A stretch of DNA of 64,000 nucleotides from contig NZ_REFC01000011.1 in assembly GCF_003688405.1 (NCBI RefSeq), forward strand, positions 62,001-126,000, given 5' to 3'. Positions 9,101-17,968 of this stretch are shown piece by piece. Origin of the DNA: Ulvibacter antarcticus. Lineage in GTDB: Bacteria; Bacteroidota; Bacteroidia; Flavobacteriales; Flavobacteriaceae. The notes beneath the pieces were generated by a model. The model saw only the letters and a program-made list of their open reading frames with translations. It was not told where the DNA came from and did not search any database. Position 1 is the first letter of the stretch; each line of letters starts with the position of its first letter. The translations under genes were made by a program, and so were the position numbers.

Positions 9101-12100
9101 GTGACTGCGTTTTTTTTAAAGATAACAAGATTATGGTTTTCAAAAACATTTTGAAACCTTAAATCGGAATCATTTCCAGAATTTTGAAATGTAGAAGGGA
9201 ACTCTTCCGAAGCATTTAAAATAAAGTAATCTGCCTTTAACGCTAAGGCTTCACTTTTTGATGTGGCGAAAGTCATTCTATTATAATGGTTTGTAATGAA
9301 GCTGTTCTTTATAATAGCTCTGGTGTTTTCGTCATTTATGAAAGTACTAATCTTACGATCCGCGCTGTCGAGCATAAGTAAAAAATCTAGCTGACCTTCT
9401 CCATTAGATACATTTACGATGGTACTTTTTTTATCTATAAGTTCTATTATTGATTTGTAATCGGCGCTATTAATCTTAAGGTCAGCTTGCACGCTTTTAT
9501 ACAGTGTATTTCCTTTGTAGCGATAATCATTTAATAAGACCGATTGAAAATAAGTATCATCTTCAATTTCATCTCTCAAATCATCAAATTGACTTCTAAA
9601 ATAAGCACTTATGCTTTTAGTTCTTTGTTTGTACGAAGGTCCAAACGATTTATCTTCGGAAGTAATTCGATTTAGAATCTTAACCGTGATACTCCCGTTT
9701 CTAATGACAAAGCTTCCCTTTGGAAGAACCTCAGAGTTCCCATGAATCAATACCGGAATGATGTCAAGATCAAGCTCTTCAGCCAAGTAAAATGCACCTT
9801 TATGAAAACGTCTTACTTTGTTGGTAGTAGAACGCGTCCCTTCAGGAAAAGCCATAAGCGAATACCCTTGATCCACCTTTTTCCGAAGATGATCTACTCC
9901 TTTTTCAATACCTCCTGATACCGGATAAAATCCTGCCAATTGCACAGCCTTTCCGAAGATAGGTGAATTATACACCCAATCATTCACTAAAAATATAATT
10001 TTAGGATGCAGCATTCCAACAGCCAGAATATCAAGAAATGAAGTATGATTAGCGATCAAAATTCCGGGCTTGGAAAACGTCTCATTTCCTTCATTGACGA
10101 TTCGCTTCTTAACAAAAGGATTGGTATACAAAACTGATTTCATAAACTTAGAAATCACCGCATGAAAGCCTTTCATCTTTACTTTTTTGCTCAGCGGAAT
10201 TAGCGGCATTATCAACACACTAAAGATCGACAAGCAAAGACCTCCAAGACCATAATACAAAAATGATAACACCGAATGCAGCAACAACCTAAGGGAAATT
10301 GGACGTTTAGTATTACTCCCAATAAAAAGAACAAACAATAACGGCTGAATAGTAAACGCTACCAACATAGCCGAGAAGATCCCAATAATAGACACCAATG
10401 AAATGGAATAAAGGGCAGGATGCTTTGCGAAAATTAAGACTCCGACCCCAAGTATTGTGGTAATAACCGACAGAATTATTGACGTTTTATGAGTAGATAA
10501 TGTTTTTTCTCCTGTCTGGTATTCCTTCAACATGCCGTTTGTTACGAAAATGCTATAATCAATCCCCAGCCCAAAAATAAAGGTCGAAATAATAATGTTG
10601 AAGATATTAAAATGAATTCCCGTCAATCCCATCACTCCAATTGTGATGATCCAGGTTAGCAATATAGGAATGGCTGTTACCAACGTAAGTGAAAAGCTTC
10701 GATAGTAAAGAAGAAGCAACAGCAACACTATGCCTAAGGAATACAGAATTAAACTATTGAAGTCGTTTTTTAGGTTGCCAAGCAGGGTTTCGTTCATCGC
10801 CAATCGGTCGATCACAACGGTGTCGTCGAGTCCTTTTAAGGTTTCTTTCACTTCAGCTACATTGGCTTCGTTTACTTTCACAAGACTGGTGACCGTCGTA
10901 AAATCTGAATCCTGAGTTATAAAATCATCTAAAGAAATAGAACTTAAATTCCGAAATTGGTCAATGCTAAGAGGAGCAAAATCGGTGTCCAGCAGTTCGT
11001 AAAATTGATTGAAGGTCGTTGGTTTTAATCCGAACTTTTGTCCACTTTCTATGAGGTTTGTCTTTATACTTTGCAGCGTTTGTGGGTTCCAGAATTGCGT
11101 CCATTGGCTAATTTTCTCCTTTTGAAGTGCTTCGGAAGAAATTAATGCTCCAATAGAATTATAATTAATAATTCTACCATCTTGATCTAATTTCTGAAGC
11201 TTCTTAAAAACCGCGTCGTTCTTCCGAAGCGCCTCTTCAGAAGAACTACCATAAGCTGCAATATAAATTGACTTGGAACTAAGATTCGTTAATGCATCCA
11301 GATTTTCACGGGCGATAGTGGCTTCAACAGGCTCGTAATTGAGTTTCGAAATATCTTTCTCGAAGATCACCTTATCATAGGTAAAGGCGCTAACTAGCAA
11401 TGCAACTGCAATAAAAGCGACTAGAACTTTATTTTGATGAAAGTTGTAGTTCGCAATGCGATCAAAAATAGTGGTCTTTGCCTCTCGAACCTTCCCTCCT
11501 TTATAGACTTGAGGAATAAACAACAACGCAAAAATCGACGCTCCGATTACACTCACCGCTGCAAAAATCCCTAAATCTTGAAGTGCCTGAGAGTCTAGAA
11601 ACAGCAGACATAAAAACGCCAAAGCAGTGGTAATACTGCTCATGAGAATTGGCGAAGTGATATCCTTATACAAACTTTCAATAGTTTCATTATTTCTAAT
11701 GTGCGTAAGAATGTGCAGCGAATAATCCAGGGTCACTCCTAAAAGAACCGAGCCAATCCCAAGCGAGATGGCCGAAATTTCGGAACGAACCAAATACAAA
11801 AACGCGATAGACAGCAGACCGCCAAAAACTGTAGGTGCCAATAAAATAAGTGGAACCGTCAGTTTCTTATAGAAAACAACAAAAATGATCATTAGAATAG
11901 TGAGTGCAATTCCGACTGTAAATTGTATGTCTTTCTTGATCTGTTGTGCGTTCGCAACGGCTATAAGTGCGGCTCCAAAATACTCGCTTTTTACTTTTTC
12001 ATTGAAGGCGACGTTTAGCTCATTCTGAAGAGCGTAAAGCGTATCAGCAAATGCCGCATTTTTGGAAGTTTCACTCGACGGATGTATAGGAGTGATAAAC

Positions 12101-12732
12101 AACAACACATGTTCTTCGTCCTTGCTTAATAAAAAACCATCCTTAATAGTGAACTGGTCACCAACGCCCAGGTCCCGTAATTTTTTAAGTGCTTTAAATG
12201 TAATTCCTAGTGGGTCTCTAAGAATACTTTTTTTCGCCACGATGCCCGTTGGAGAAAGTAAAGTTTTATAATTGGCTTCTGTAATCGCCGCGATGCTATC
12301 TTTTGAGATTTGAGCAGAAATTGCTTCGTAATCAGATTCATTTAAAAAAAGTGGCGCGTTTGTGTACAGAAAATCGAGGGTTGCATCTATATCTTCCTCT
12401 TCTACTTTACCTTGAATATCTTTGACAAATTCCGAAGCATTCTTTTCAAGGCTGTCTGCAAACCGCGACGCATATTGTATAAGATCATCGGTTGTTCCTT
12501 CAGGCTCTTTGCTGATATTCACAATAATCTTATCTGTGAAATTAACCGATTTCAGGACTTTTTGAAGTTCTTGTGACTTGCTGTTGGTGGGGATTAACTT
12601 GCTTATATCCTCTTCAAACTGAATCCGACTTGCAAAGAATATCAGGGTCGCAAGCAGCAGGACTAGTGCCAATGAGCTCCATATTCTGTTCTTCAGAATT
12701 TGTTGATATGCTTTATAAAACAATCTACTCAT
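9097..12732 (-). CDS. MMPL/RND-type transporter fused to lysophospholipid acyltransferase and a degenerate methyltransferase-like domain
   Basis: 1211 residues in three parts. Residues 1 to about 830 form an MMPL transporter: a TM helix at 17-33, a large periplasmic loop, helices near 270-400, then a second loop and helix set (about 655-830) with the GLGIDYSIF signature. Residues about 890-1075 are a PlsC-type acyltransferase with NHTSFLD (HX4D) and FPEGTRS. The last 130 residues resemble a class I SAM methyltransferase core, but the glycine-rich loop is reduced to NVSNGEGQLDFLL, so activity is doubtful. Such trifunctional proteins are typical of flexirubin and aryl polyene loci, with export and acylation of the lipid-like pigment as the inferred role. 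Confidence 0.92.
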   Translation of the reverse strand: MSRLFYKAYQQILKNRIWSSLALVLLLATLIFFASRIQFEEDISKLIPTNSKSQELQKVLKSVNFTDKIIVNISKEPEGTTDDLIQYASRFADSLEKNASEFVKDIQGKVEEEDIDATLDFLYTNAPLFLNESDYEAISAQISKDSIAAITEANYKTLLSPTGIVAKKSILRDPLGITFKALKKLRDLGVGDQFTIKDGFLLSKDEEHVLLFITPIHPSSETSKNAAFADTLYALQNELNVAFNEKVKSEYFGAALIAVANAQQIKKDIQFTVGIALTILMIIFVVFYKKLTVPLILLAPTVFGGLLSIAFLYLVRSEISAISLGIGSVLLGVTLDYSLHILTHIRNNETIESLYKDITSPILMSSITTALAFLCLLFLDSQALQDLGIFAAVSVIGASIFALLFIPQVYKGGKVREAKTTIFDRIANYNFHQNKVLVAFIAVALLVSAFTYDKVIFEKDISKLNYEPVEATIARENLDALTNLSSKSIYIAAYGSSSEEALRKNDAVFKKLQKLDQDGRIINYNSIGALISSEALQKEKISQWTQFWNPQTLQSIKTNLIESGQKFGLKPTTFNQFYELLDTDFAPLSIDQFRNLSSISLDDFITQDSDFTTVTSLVKVNEANVAEVKETLKGLDDTVVIDRLAMNETLLGNLKNDFNSLILYSLGIVLLLLLLYYRSFSLTLVTAIPILLTWIITIGVMGLTGIHFNIFNIIISTFIFGLGIDYSIFVTNGMLKEYQTGEKTLSTHKTSIILSVITTILGVGVLIFAKHPALYSISLVSIIGIFSAMLVAFTIQPLLFVLFIGSNTKRPISLRLLLHSVLSFLYYGLGGLCLSIFSVLIMPLIPLSKKVKMKGFHAVISKFMKSVLYTNPFVKKRIVNEGNETFSKPGILIANHTSFLDILAVGMLHPKIIFLVNDWVYNSPIFGKAVQLAGFYPVSGGIEKGVDHLRKKVDQGYSLMAFPEGTRSTTNKVRRFHKGAFYLAEELDLDIIPVLIHGNSEVLPKGSFVIRNGSITVKILNRITSEDKSFGPSYKQRTKSISAYFRSQFDDLRDEIEDDTYFQSVLLNDYRYKGNTLYKSVQADLKINSADYKSIIELIDKKSTIVNVSNGEGQLDFLLMLDSADRKISTFINDENTRAIIKNSFITNHYNRMTFATSKSEALALKADYFILNASEEFPSTFQNSGNDSDLRFQNVFENHNLVIFKKNAVT

Positions 12733-13921
12733 GCTGGAGTGCGATTTGTTTTTTACTAATAATTGTGAGTATCAGATATCCCAAAGAACCTAATACAACT
12801 GCCGACAATATTGCTAAAGAAAAACTACCTACGATGTAGGTTTCAAGATGTTTTAGTAGTTCAAAATTTTCAGTCATTTCTTCCATAGTGTATGAATATT
12901 CAATACCTAGAACAAACTGTCCCATTTTGGAACTAGCATATAAAACAAAGGGAATAAAGGGTGGTAAGCTAACATTTGAAAAGGTAAAGGCAATTGCTTT
13001 ATTAAGCTTTAAAAGTATTGCCAAAAAGATAACGATTATGGTATGAAAACCCCAAAAAGGAGATAAGCCAGTAAAGACACCTAACGCTATGGACATCGCT
13101 TTTTTTCTCGGGCTATCATCATTCCCTAAAAAGTCTTCCATGATGAAGCGTCTCAGACCTTTTTTTTTATATTTTCTGTAGAGATCACGGGGCTTAATAA
13201 CGAAAATTGTCATCAAAACAAACCAGATATTTAAAATACTAATTCGTGTAAAATCTTTGAAAGGCCTAAAATGAGAAACCCGTTCTGTTTCATCGTATAA
13301 CACTTTTATCGGCACATTCTTAACCTCAGTGCCATTCCAGGCTGCTTTTACTATAACCTCAATTTCGAATTCGAATTTTTTAGTGTAATAATTACGTTGG
13401 TTTATTTCCCGCAACGGATACAACCTAAAACCTGACTGAGTGTCTTCCAAGCTAATACCGGTTTCAAACCAAAACCAGAAATTGGAGAAATTATTTCCGA
13501 AGCTACTCTTCCCGGGAACGCCTTCCTGCTTCATATTTCTAGCTCCTATAAGTAATAAGTTCTCAGTTTCAGAACTTTCTAATGCCTCTACAAAAACAGG
13601 AATGTCATTTGGAAAATGCTGTCCGTCACTATCAATGGTAATGGCGTAATGAAAACCTAGTGCTGAAGCCTTCTTAAAACCCAATCGAAGTGCATTACCT
13701 TTTCCCACATTTTTGGAAAGATGAATTTGTTCAATTTTTGGAAAACCCTTAAGAATATCGGGCGTTTCATCGGTAGCACCATCATTAACCACAATAATAT
13801 CATTGGTATAATCGAGCACACCATCGATCACCTTTTTCAACGTCTTGTGATTATTATAAGTTGGTATAATAACACAGCATTTTAGTTGCCTAAGTTTAGT
13901 ATGTATTGTTGCTACATTCAT
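12725..13921 (-). CDS. Family 2 glycosyltransferase fused to a DUF2062 membrane domain
   Basis: 398 residues. Residues 1-230 are a GT-A glycosyltransferase: VIIPTYNN, then the metal-binding DSDGQH (about 98) and the DTQSGFRLYP region typical of dolichyl-phosphate mannose synthase-like enzymes. Residues 270-390 are a DUF2062 domain (RKKAMSIALGVFTGLSPFWG) with several membrane helices. Cytoplasmic-face transfer of a sugar to a lipid carrier or lipid-like acceptor is the likely activity. This fusion recurs in aryl polyene-type clusters. It overlaps the MMPL gene by 8 bp. Confidence 0.88.
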   Translation of the reverse strand: MNVATIHTKLRQLKCCVIIPTYNNHKTLKKVIDGVLDYTNDIIVVNDGATDETPDILKGFPKIEQIHLSKNVGKGNALRLGFKKASALGFHYAITIDSDGQHFPNDIPVFVEALESSETENLLLIGARNMKQEGVPGKSSFGNNFSNFWFWFETGISLEDTQSGFRLYPLREINQRNYYTKKFEFEIEVIVKAAWNGTEVKNVPIKVLYDETERVSHFRPFKDFTRISILNIWFVLMTIFVIKPRDLYRKYKKKGLRRFIMEDFLGNDDSPRKKAMSIALGVFTGLSPFWGFHTIIVIFLAILLKLNKAIAFTFSNVSLPPFIPFVLYASSKMGQFVLGIEYSYTMEEMTENFELLKHLETYIVGSFSLAILSAVVLGSLGYLILTIISKKQIALQHE

Positions 13922-14026
13922 TATTTCTACTCAGCAAATATACAATAGCTGGAAGAAGGTTATGGTTCAAATTAGCGGAAATTGTACCTTGATTTTATAG
14001 TTCCTAAAAAGTAATGTTTGAAGTTA

Positions 14027-14515
14027 CTAAAATATCATTTTATCTTCCTCACTAAAGGACTCTGATGACATAACATACAATTTTACAAAATTCTTAACAG
14101 CTGTAGAAGTTGTGTTTTTATAATGCCGTAGTATAAATTCTTTGTCTTCGGAAATGTTGTCGTGGTATTTTAAAAATTTGGGAGCATGTTCCTGTATACT
14201 TAACCGAATGGTCCGAATTTCAATATTTTCGGGTTCTGAAGCAATTGCAAACTCGATTAAACCAGCACCTTCTTTGAAAAATTCCTTTTTATCAGAATTT
14301 TTTTTGGCGTATTTGGCTGCCATGGTTAACACGGCGCCTTTGTAGGCAACAAGAACTTTGTTATCATCTTTAGAAACGGTTGCAAGTTCTTTTTCTAGTT
14401 GTGCAATAATCTCGGTATTCCCGGACGCCAAACCATAAATCTTCCGAATGTGAGTTAAATCCGGCGGACTCACCATAAAGAATGCACAAAATAGTATAGA
14501 GAGAATTACTTTCAT
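14027..14515 (-). CDS. Hypothetical secreted protein
   Basis: An unrecognised 162-residue protein with an N-terminal export signal (MKVILSILFCAFFMVSPP) followed by an all-helical region with TPR-like spacing (LEKELATVSKDDNKVLVAYKG, AIASEPENIEIRTIRLSIQE). The start codon abuts the stop of the hot-dog gene upstream (1 bp overlap at 14515), so it belongs to the operon. It is probably periplasmic. I see no catalytic motif. Confidence 0.65.
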   Translation of the reverse strand: MKVILSILFCAFFMVSPPDLTHIRKIYGLASGNTEIIAQLEKELATVSKDDNKVLVAYKGAVLTMAAKYAKKNSDKKEFFKEGAGLIEFAIASEPENIEIRTIRLSIQEHAPKFLKYHDNISEDKEFILRHYKNTTSTAVKNFVKLYVMSSESFSEEDKMIF

Positions 14516-14883
14516 TAGTCGATTACCTTAAAAGTTGCGCTTAATTTTAGTGCTTCAGTGTCTTCAAAAGAGGAAGTATTCTTTATTTTAACCATACCAT
14601 CTTCTTCTGTGTAAGAAATAAGAATGGTAAGATCCGGCGTCTTAAATGGATTGATAAGTGCCATAAATTTTATATTGGAAGAAACCGAAAGAAACAATGA
14701 TTTATTAAGTGCCTTTTCGGTGAGTTCTTTTATAATTTGAATCATACAAACACCCGGCATGATTGGATTCCCCGGAAAATGACCTTTAAAAATATCATGG
14801 TCTTTGTTCAAATGAATGTTCGCGGTAATTTGTTCGTCATCCGCTTTGAAATCGGTGAGTGTATATAATCCTTCTATCAGCAT
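14515..14883 (-). CDS. FabZ-like 3-hydroxyacyl-ACP dehydratase (hot-dog fold)
   Basis: 122 residues, a single hot-dog domain. It keeps the FabZ active-site stretch GHFPGNPIMPGVCMIQII, with the catalytic His in GHFP. It should remove water from 3-hydroxyacyl-ACP during polyene or fatty chain synthesis. It is the only one of the three dehydratase-like genes in the cluster with the canonical HFPGxPxxPG motif; the pair at 26525-27421 is more divergent. It sits between two exported-protein genes, ending where the downstream gene begins. Confidence 0.85.
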   Translation of the reverse strand: MLIEGLYTLTDFKADDEQITANIHLNKDHDIFKGHFPGNPIMPGVCMIQIIKELTEKALNKSLFLSVSSNIKFMALINPFKTPDLTILISYTEEDGMVKIKNTSSFEDTEALKLSATFKVID

Positions 14884-15528
14884 TTAGTTGTTTTTTAAGT
14901 AATCAAGATGGATTGCCAACTTGATGTTTTTATGAATTATATCGATCGAATCTGCAATTTTATTCTCTTCGGAAGCAGAGTCTGGCACAATGGAATTAAA
15001 CAATATTTCAAACTTTTCCTTGCGCTTCGATGTATTCGTTATTTTAGTCAATCTTCCTTCCGAAGTATTAGAGAAATAAAAATTAAAACTTTTATCGCTA
15101 ACCGATTTATAAACTTCTAAATTTTCAGAAGTGAATTTTTGAACCACCGCTACATTCTCCTTAATCAGTACCCTAAAATCTTTTTCTAAAGTAGTAATTA
15201 TTAACTTCCGATCGAGGTCTTCTAAAACAAAGTTCTTGGTAAAAGTATCACCTTCAAACAGAAAATCAAATATCTTACTCCCAAATTCTGTGGTAAACAC
15301 TACTCTGTGCGTTTCCGGACCCATTTTCTTTATCACAAGAATTCCACCTAGATTTCTACCGTAAATCTCGATTTTAGCTTTGTAAACGTAATCTGTGTCA
15401 ATCACAGAAAAATATGAGTTGGTAACTTCGAGATTGGCATGAGGAACTTCTCTTAAGCCTTCTGTTGTTCTCAAGGAACAGGAAGTTAAAAATACCCAAC
15501 TTACTAGACTAATTATTAAAAACCGCAT
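14884..15528 (-). CDS. Hypothetical lipoprotein of the pigment operon
   Basis: An unrecognised protein of 214 residues from the ATG at 15528 (MRFLIISLVSWVFLTSCSL). The lipobox LTSC makes it a lipoprotein. The body is rich in beta strands (KAKIEIYGRNLGGILVIKK, HRVVFTTEFGSKIFDFLFEG), which with the adjoining LolA-like gene suggests a LolB-like outer-membrane acceptor, but I see no decisive LolB motif. An upstream in-frame GTG at 15540 is less likely because the signal would start late. It overlaps the LolA-like gene by 20 bp. Confidence 0.7.
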   Translation of the reverse strand: MRFLIISLVSWVFLTSCSLRTTEGLREVPHANLEVTNSYFSVIDTDYVYKAKIEIYGRNLGGILVIKKMGPETHRVVFTTEFGSKIFDFLFEGDTFTKNFVLEDLDRKLIITTLEKDFRVLIKENVAVVQKFTSENLEVYKSVSDKSFNFYFSNTSEGRLTKITNTSKRKEKFEILFNSIVPDSASEENKIADSIDIIHKNIKLAIHLDYLKNN

Positions 15529-16138
15529 CTGGAATATCACTATTTACTACTCTTTTGCTAAACACAATTCTTGTAAAATCGGAAGAAGGCTCCACCATTT
15601 TCACTTCCAAAACTGCTGCATCATTCTTATCGAACAGTAATTCGAAGGAAGCAATATATCCCGCCATTTTCTTGTCCTTGGGTGTAAATACCGCCTTATT
15701 GAATTTGTTCATTGTGCTATATGAAATATCAAAATCTGAATCATTAAACATTGAACCTCTCACACTGTTTACAATAAGTTCGTTTAACTTTTTAAACATT
15801 TTACTACTTCCAATATCCACCTTACTTTTAGTGCCGCCATCGTTGATCAATAATTTGTCTTCCTTAAAGATCACGCTATATTTGAAAGGCTTAGTGTATT
15901 CCCATTTTACCAATCCTGGAGCTTTAAAGGCAAGTTGCCCCGAAGTTTCGATGTCGTTTTCTAAAAAGTCCATATGCTTATACTGCACAAAGTCACTTTT
16001 TATGGTGTTCGTCGCTTTTGAAGTTGTTTCTACCTGCTTCTTAAAAGTGACGATTTCCGCTGCGGACATCACTTTTTCCTGAGCGCAGAAAACTCCTGTT
16101 GTTAGGACAAAAAATAATAGTAAATACTTAGTTCGCAT
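15509..16138 (-). CDS. LolA-like outer-membrane lipoprotein carrier protein
   Basis: 209 residues with a cleavable signal ending TGVFCAQE. The mature part has the LolA pattern: IKSDFVQYKHMDFLENDIETSG, then LAFKAPGLVKWEYTKPFKYSVI (the FxxPGxxxWxY core) and LINDGG. LolA shuttles hydrophobic lipoproteins through the periplasm. Copies inside aryl polyene and flexirubin clusters are thought to carry the lipid-like pigment to the outer membrane. The partner would be the lipoprotein encoded directly downstream. It overlaps the polysaccharide deacetylase gene by 11 bp. Confidence 0.87.
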   Translation of the reverse strand: MRTKYLLLFFVLTTGVFCAQEKVMSAAEIVTFKKQVETTSKATNTIKSDFVQYKHMDFLENDIETSGQLAFKAPGLVKWEYTKPFKYSVIFKEDKLLINDGGTKSKVDIGSSKMFKKLNELIVNSVRGSMFNDSDFDISYSTMNKFNKAVFTPKDKKMAGYIASFELLFDKNDAAVLEVKMVEPSSDFTRIVFSKRVVNSDIPDAVFNN

Positions 16139-16907
16139 AGGGTTCTATTTCCAGCAATTGGTCTACTGTAACCGATTGCATTTTGTTCGATTGCAAAAAT
16201 AGCAATAAGCGTTCCAAAACGGCTATCGTTTTATCACTTGAATCGTGAAGCAGGATGATATCTCCTTTTTTCAGGTTTTTGGTAATTCGTTTAAAAATGA
16301 TTTCTTCGGAAAGATTTGTGGTATCAAAAGACCGTTTACTCCAACCAATGCTAATAAAATGAGTTGTTGCAAGTGCTTTTCTTATCCGCGGATTAGTAAC
16401 TCCAAAAGCCGGACGATACATAGTCATTTCATGGCCGGAAACCTCTTTCACCAGTTTATTAGTTCGTTTTAATTCTGAAATGACCTTTTCTGAAGAGAAA
16501 AACCCAAAATTAGAAGCATGCGAATAGGTATGATTCCCTACCGTATGTCCTTCAGAAATAATTCGGTTAAATAAATCCTTTTCTGCTTCAATATGCTTCC
16601 CGATACAAAAAAATGTCGCTTTCGCATTGAATTGCTTCAGAAGAGATAATACTTTAGGTGTATACTCTAGATTTGGCCCGTCATCGAAGGAAATAGCAAT
16701 ATTATTATCAGTAATTGTGATATTGCGATGTAACGATGTAATATGATAATCCCAACTAATGAACATCGAACCCATCAAAGTAATGAGAATCCAGATTACA
16801 GCAACTATCACGTATGCATAAATAGGAACTTCGAGAAAATAATCGGCAACTATAAAAAGTATAAAAACAGCTGCGGTTATTGCGTTTATGGTAGTAAACC
16901 TTAGCAT
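16128..16907 (-). CDS. Polysaccharide deacetylase (NodB-homology, CE4-type) with N-terminal membrane helices
   Basis: 259 residues. Two hydrophobic helices at about 5-50 anchor it in the membrane. The NodB domain follows: motif 1 ISFDDGP (with the DD pair), motif 2 GNHTYSHASN (HxxxH metal ligands), motif 3 YRPAFGVTNPR and motif 5 DIILLHDSS. The residues needed for a zinc-dependent deacetylase are present. Its role in a pigment cluster is not obvious; deacetylation of an N-acetyl sugar added by the neighbouring glycosyltransferase is one idea. It overlaps the chain-length-factor-like gene by 7 bp. Confidence 0.85.
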   Translation of the reverse strand: MLRFTTINAITAAVFILFIVADYFLEVPIYAYVIVAVIWILITLMGSMFISWDYHITSLHRNITITDNNIAISFDDGPNLEYTPKVLSLLKQFNAKATFFCIGKHIEAEKDLFNRIISEGHTVGNHTYSHASNFGFFSSEKVISELKRTNKLVKEVSGHEMTMYRPAFGVTNPRIRKALATTHFISIGWSKRSFDTTNLSEEIIFKRITKNLKKGDIILLHDSSDKTIAVLERLLLFLQSNKMQSVTVDQLLEIEPYAN

Positions 16908-17968
16908 TTTTTTAGAAGAATGAAGCTATGGTTTTCACCTCTGTATTGGTTGTACAGCAGTATAGTCTTCAAATTTTTGGCTTGTACAGCATTCATCCGA
17001 ACTATGTCTGGTATCGATTGAGACTTGAGAATTTTTGCTCCCAGCCAAAACCCAAAAGAAGACGCAGTATTAAATTCGCCACACAAATGTTTATATCCAA
17101 CTTGAGGGGTTTCAGAAAAGAGACCGTTGCTCAATTTATTATAATATCCATCAAACTTAACATCGCCGTTATTACCCAGCACAATAAGGTCAATATCGTT
17201 TATAGTCAAATCGTTATCCTTCAGAAAATCCTTCGCTGCAGTTTCCACATCCTGTTCATTCAACGTATTGAAGGTTTTTAGATCACAAAGCTCTGCATAA
17301 CAATTGCTGTTCTGTTCAGAAGAAAGCACGAAAAAATTAGCACCTTCGCTAAACACAGCCCCTTCCGAAGTTGAAGTCAACACATTCCTGAGACTAACTG
17401 CCTCAGGTTTAATATGATTTATCAATCGATGGATTTTTACCGTATGGTCGCCCAACTCGTCGACGCCTCCAACCAATATATGGTTCGCTTCTTCGTTTTC
17501 CAATTGCATCTTCGCGTCCAACACAGCCGATTCAAAAGAAATTCCGGCATGCACATAGGTAAAATTATAGCCTTTGCAACCCAGTCCGAGTGCGATCTGC
17601 CCGCCAACAGTGTTGTGGGTAGATTGAATAAAAGAAGTAGGTGTTAAGTATTCTTCATTATTGTCGATGATGGCACTTACAAATTTCTCTGAGTCAATCA
17701 CACAACCCATTCCTGTTCCTGTTAAAATAGCATCTACATTTTCCAAATTAGCATCAGTAAGCGCCAATTTTGATGCTACAACGCCCATCTTAATCCCTTT
17801 TGCCATTCTACGCGCCGCAGCCGGCGGAATGTAATCCTTATACGCAGGATCTACAGCGAGAATTACCGTGTCATTATAATCGGAAATCTCGTTTAAAAAC
17901 TCACTGTTATCGAATGTTTTCTGTGCAGATACCGAACCAACACTTTGTATATACACCTTCCTCATCAC
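16901..17968 (-). CDS. Chain-length-factor-like ketosynthase homologue without the active-site cysteine
   Basis: 355 residues with the thiolase/ketosynthase fold. Where active ketosynthases carry TACSSA, this protein reads YVHAGISFESA, so the nucleophilic Cys is missing; the His pair regions are also altered (VLGNNGDVKFDGYYN, YKHLCGEFNTASSFG). This is the pattern of chain-length factors in type II polyketide systems and of ApeC in the aryl polyene pathway. It overlaps the active ketosynthase gene (17965-19167) by 4 bp, so the two products very likely form the KS-CLF heterodimer that extends the polyene. Confidence 0.85.
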   Translation of the reverse strand: MMRKVYIQSVGSVSAQKTFDNSEFLNEISDYNDTVILAVDPAYKDYIPPAAARRMAKGIKMGVVASKLALTDANLENVDAILTGTGMGCVIDSEKFVSAIIDNNEEYLTPTSFIQSTHNTVGGQIALGLGCKGYNFTYVHAGISFESAVLDAKMQLENEEANHILVGGVDELGDHTVKIHRLINHIKPEAVSLRNVLTSTSEGAVFSEGANFFVLSSEQNSNCYAELCDLKTFNTLNEQDVETAAKDFLKDNDLTINDIDLIVLGNNGDVKFDGYYNKLSNGLFSETPQVGYKHLCGEFNTASSFGFWLGAKILKSQSIPDIVRMNAVQAKNLKTILLYNQYRGENHSFILLKKC

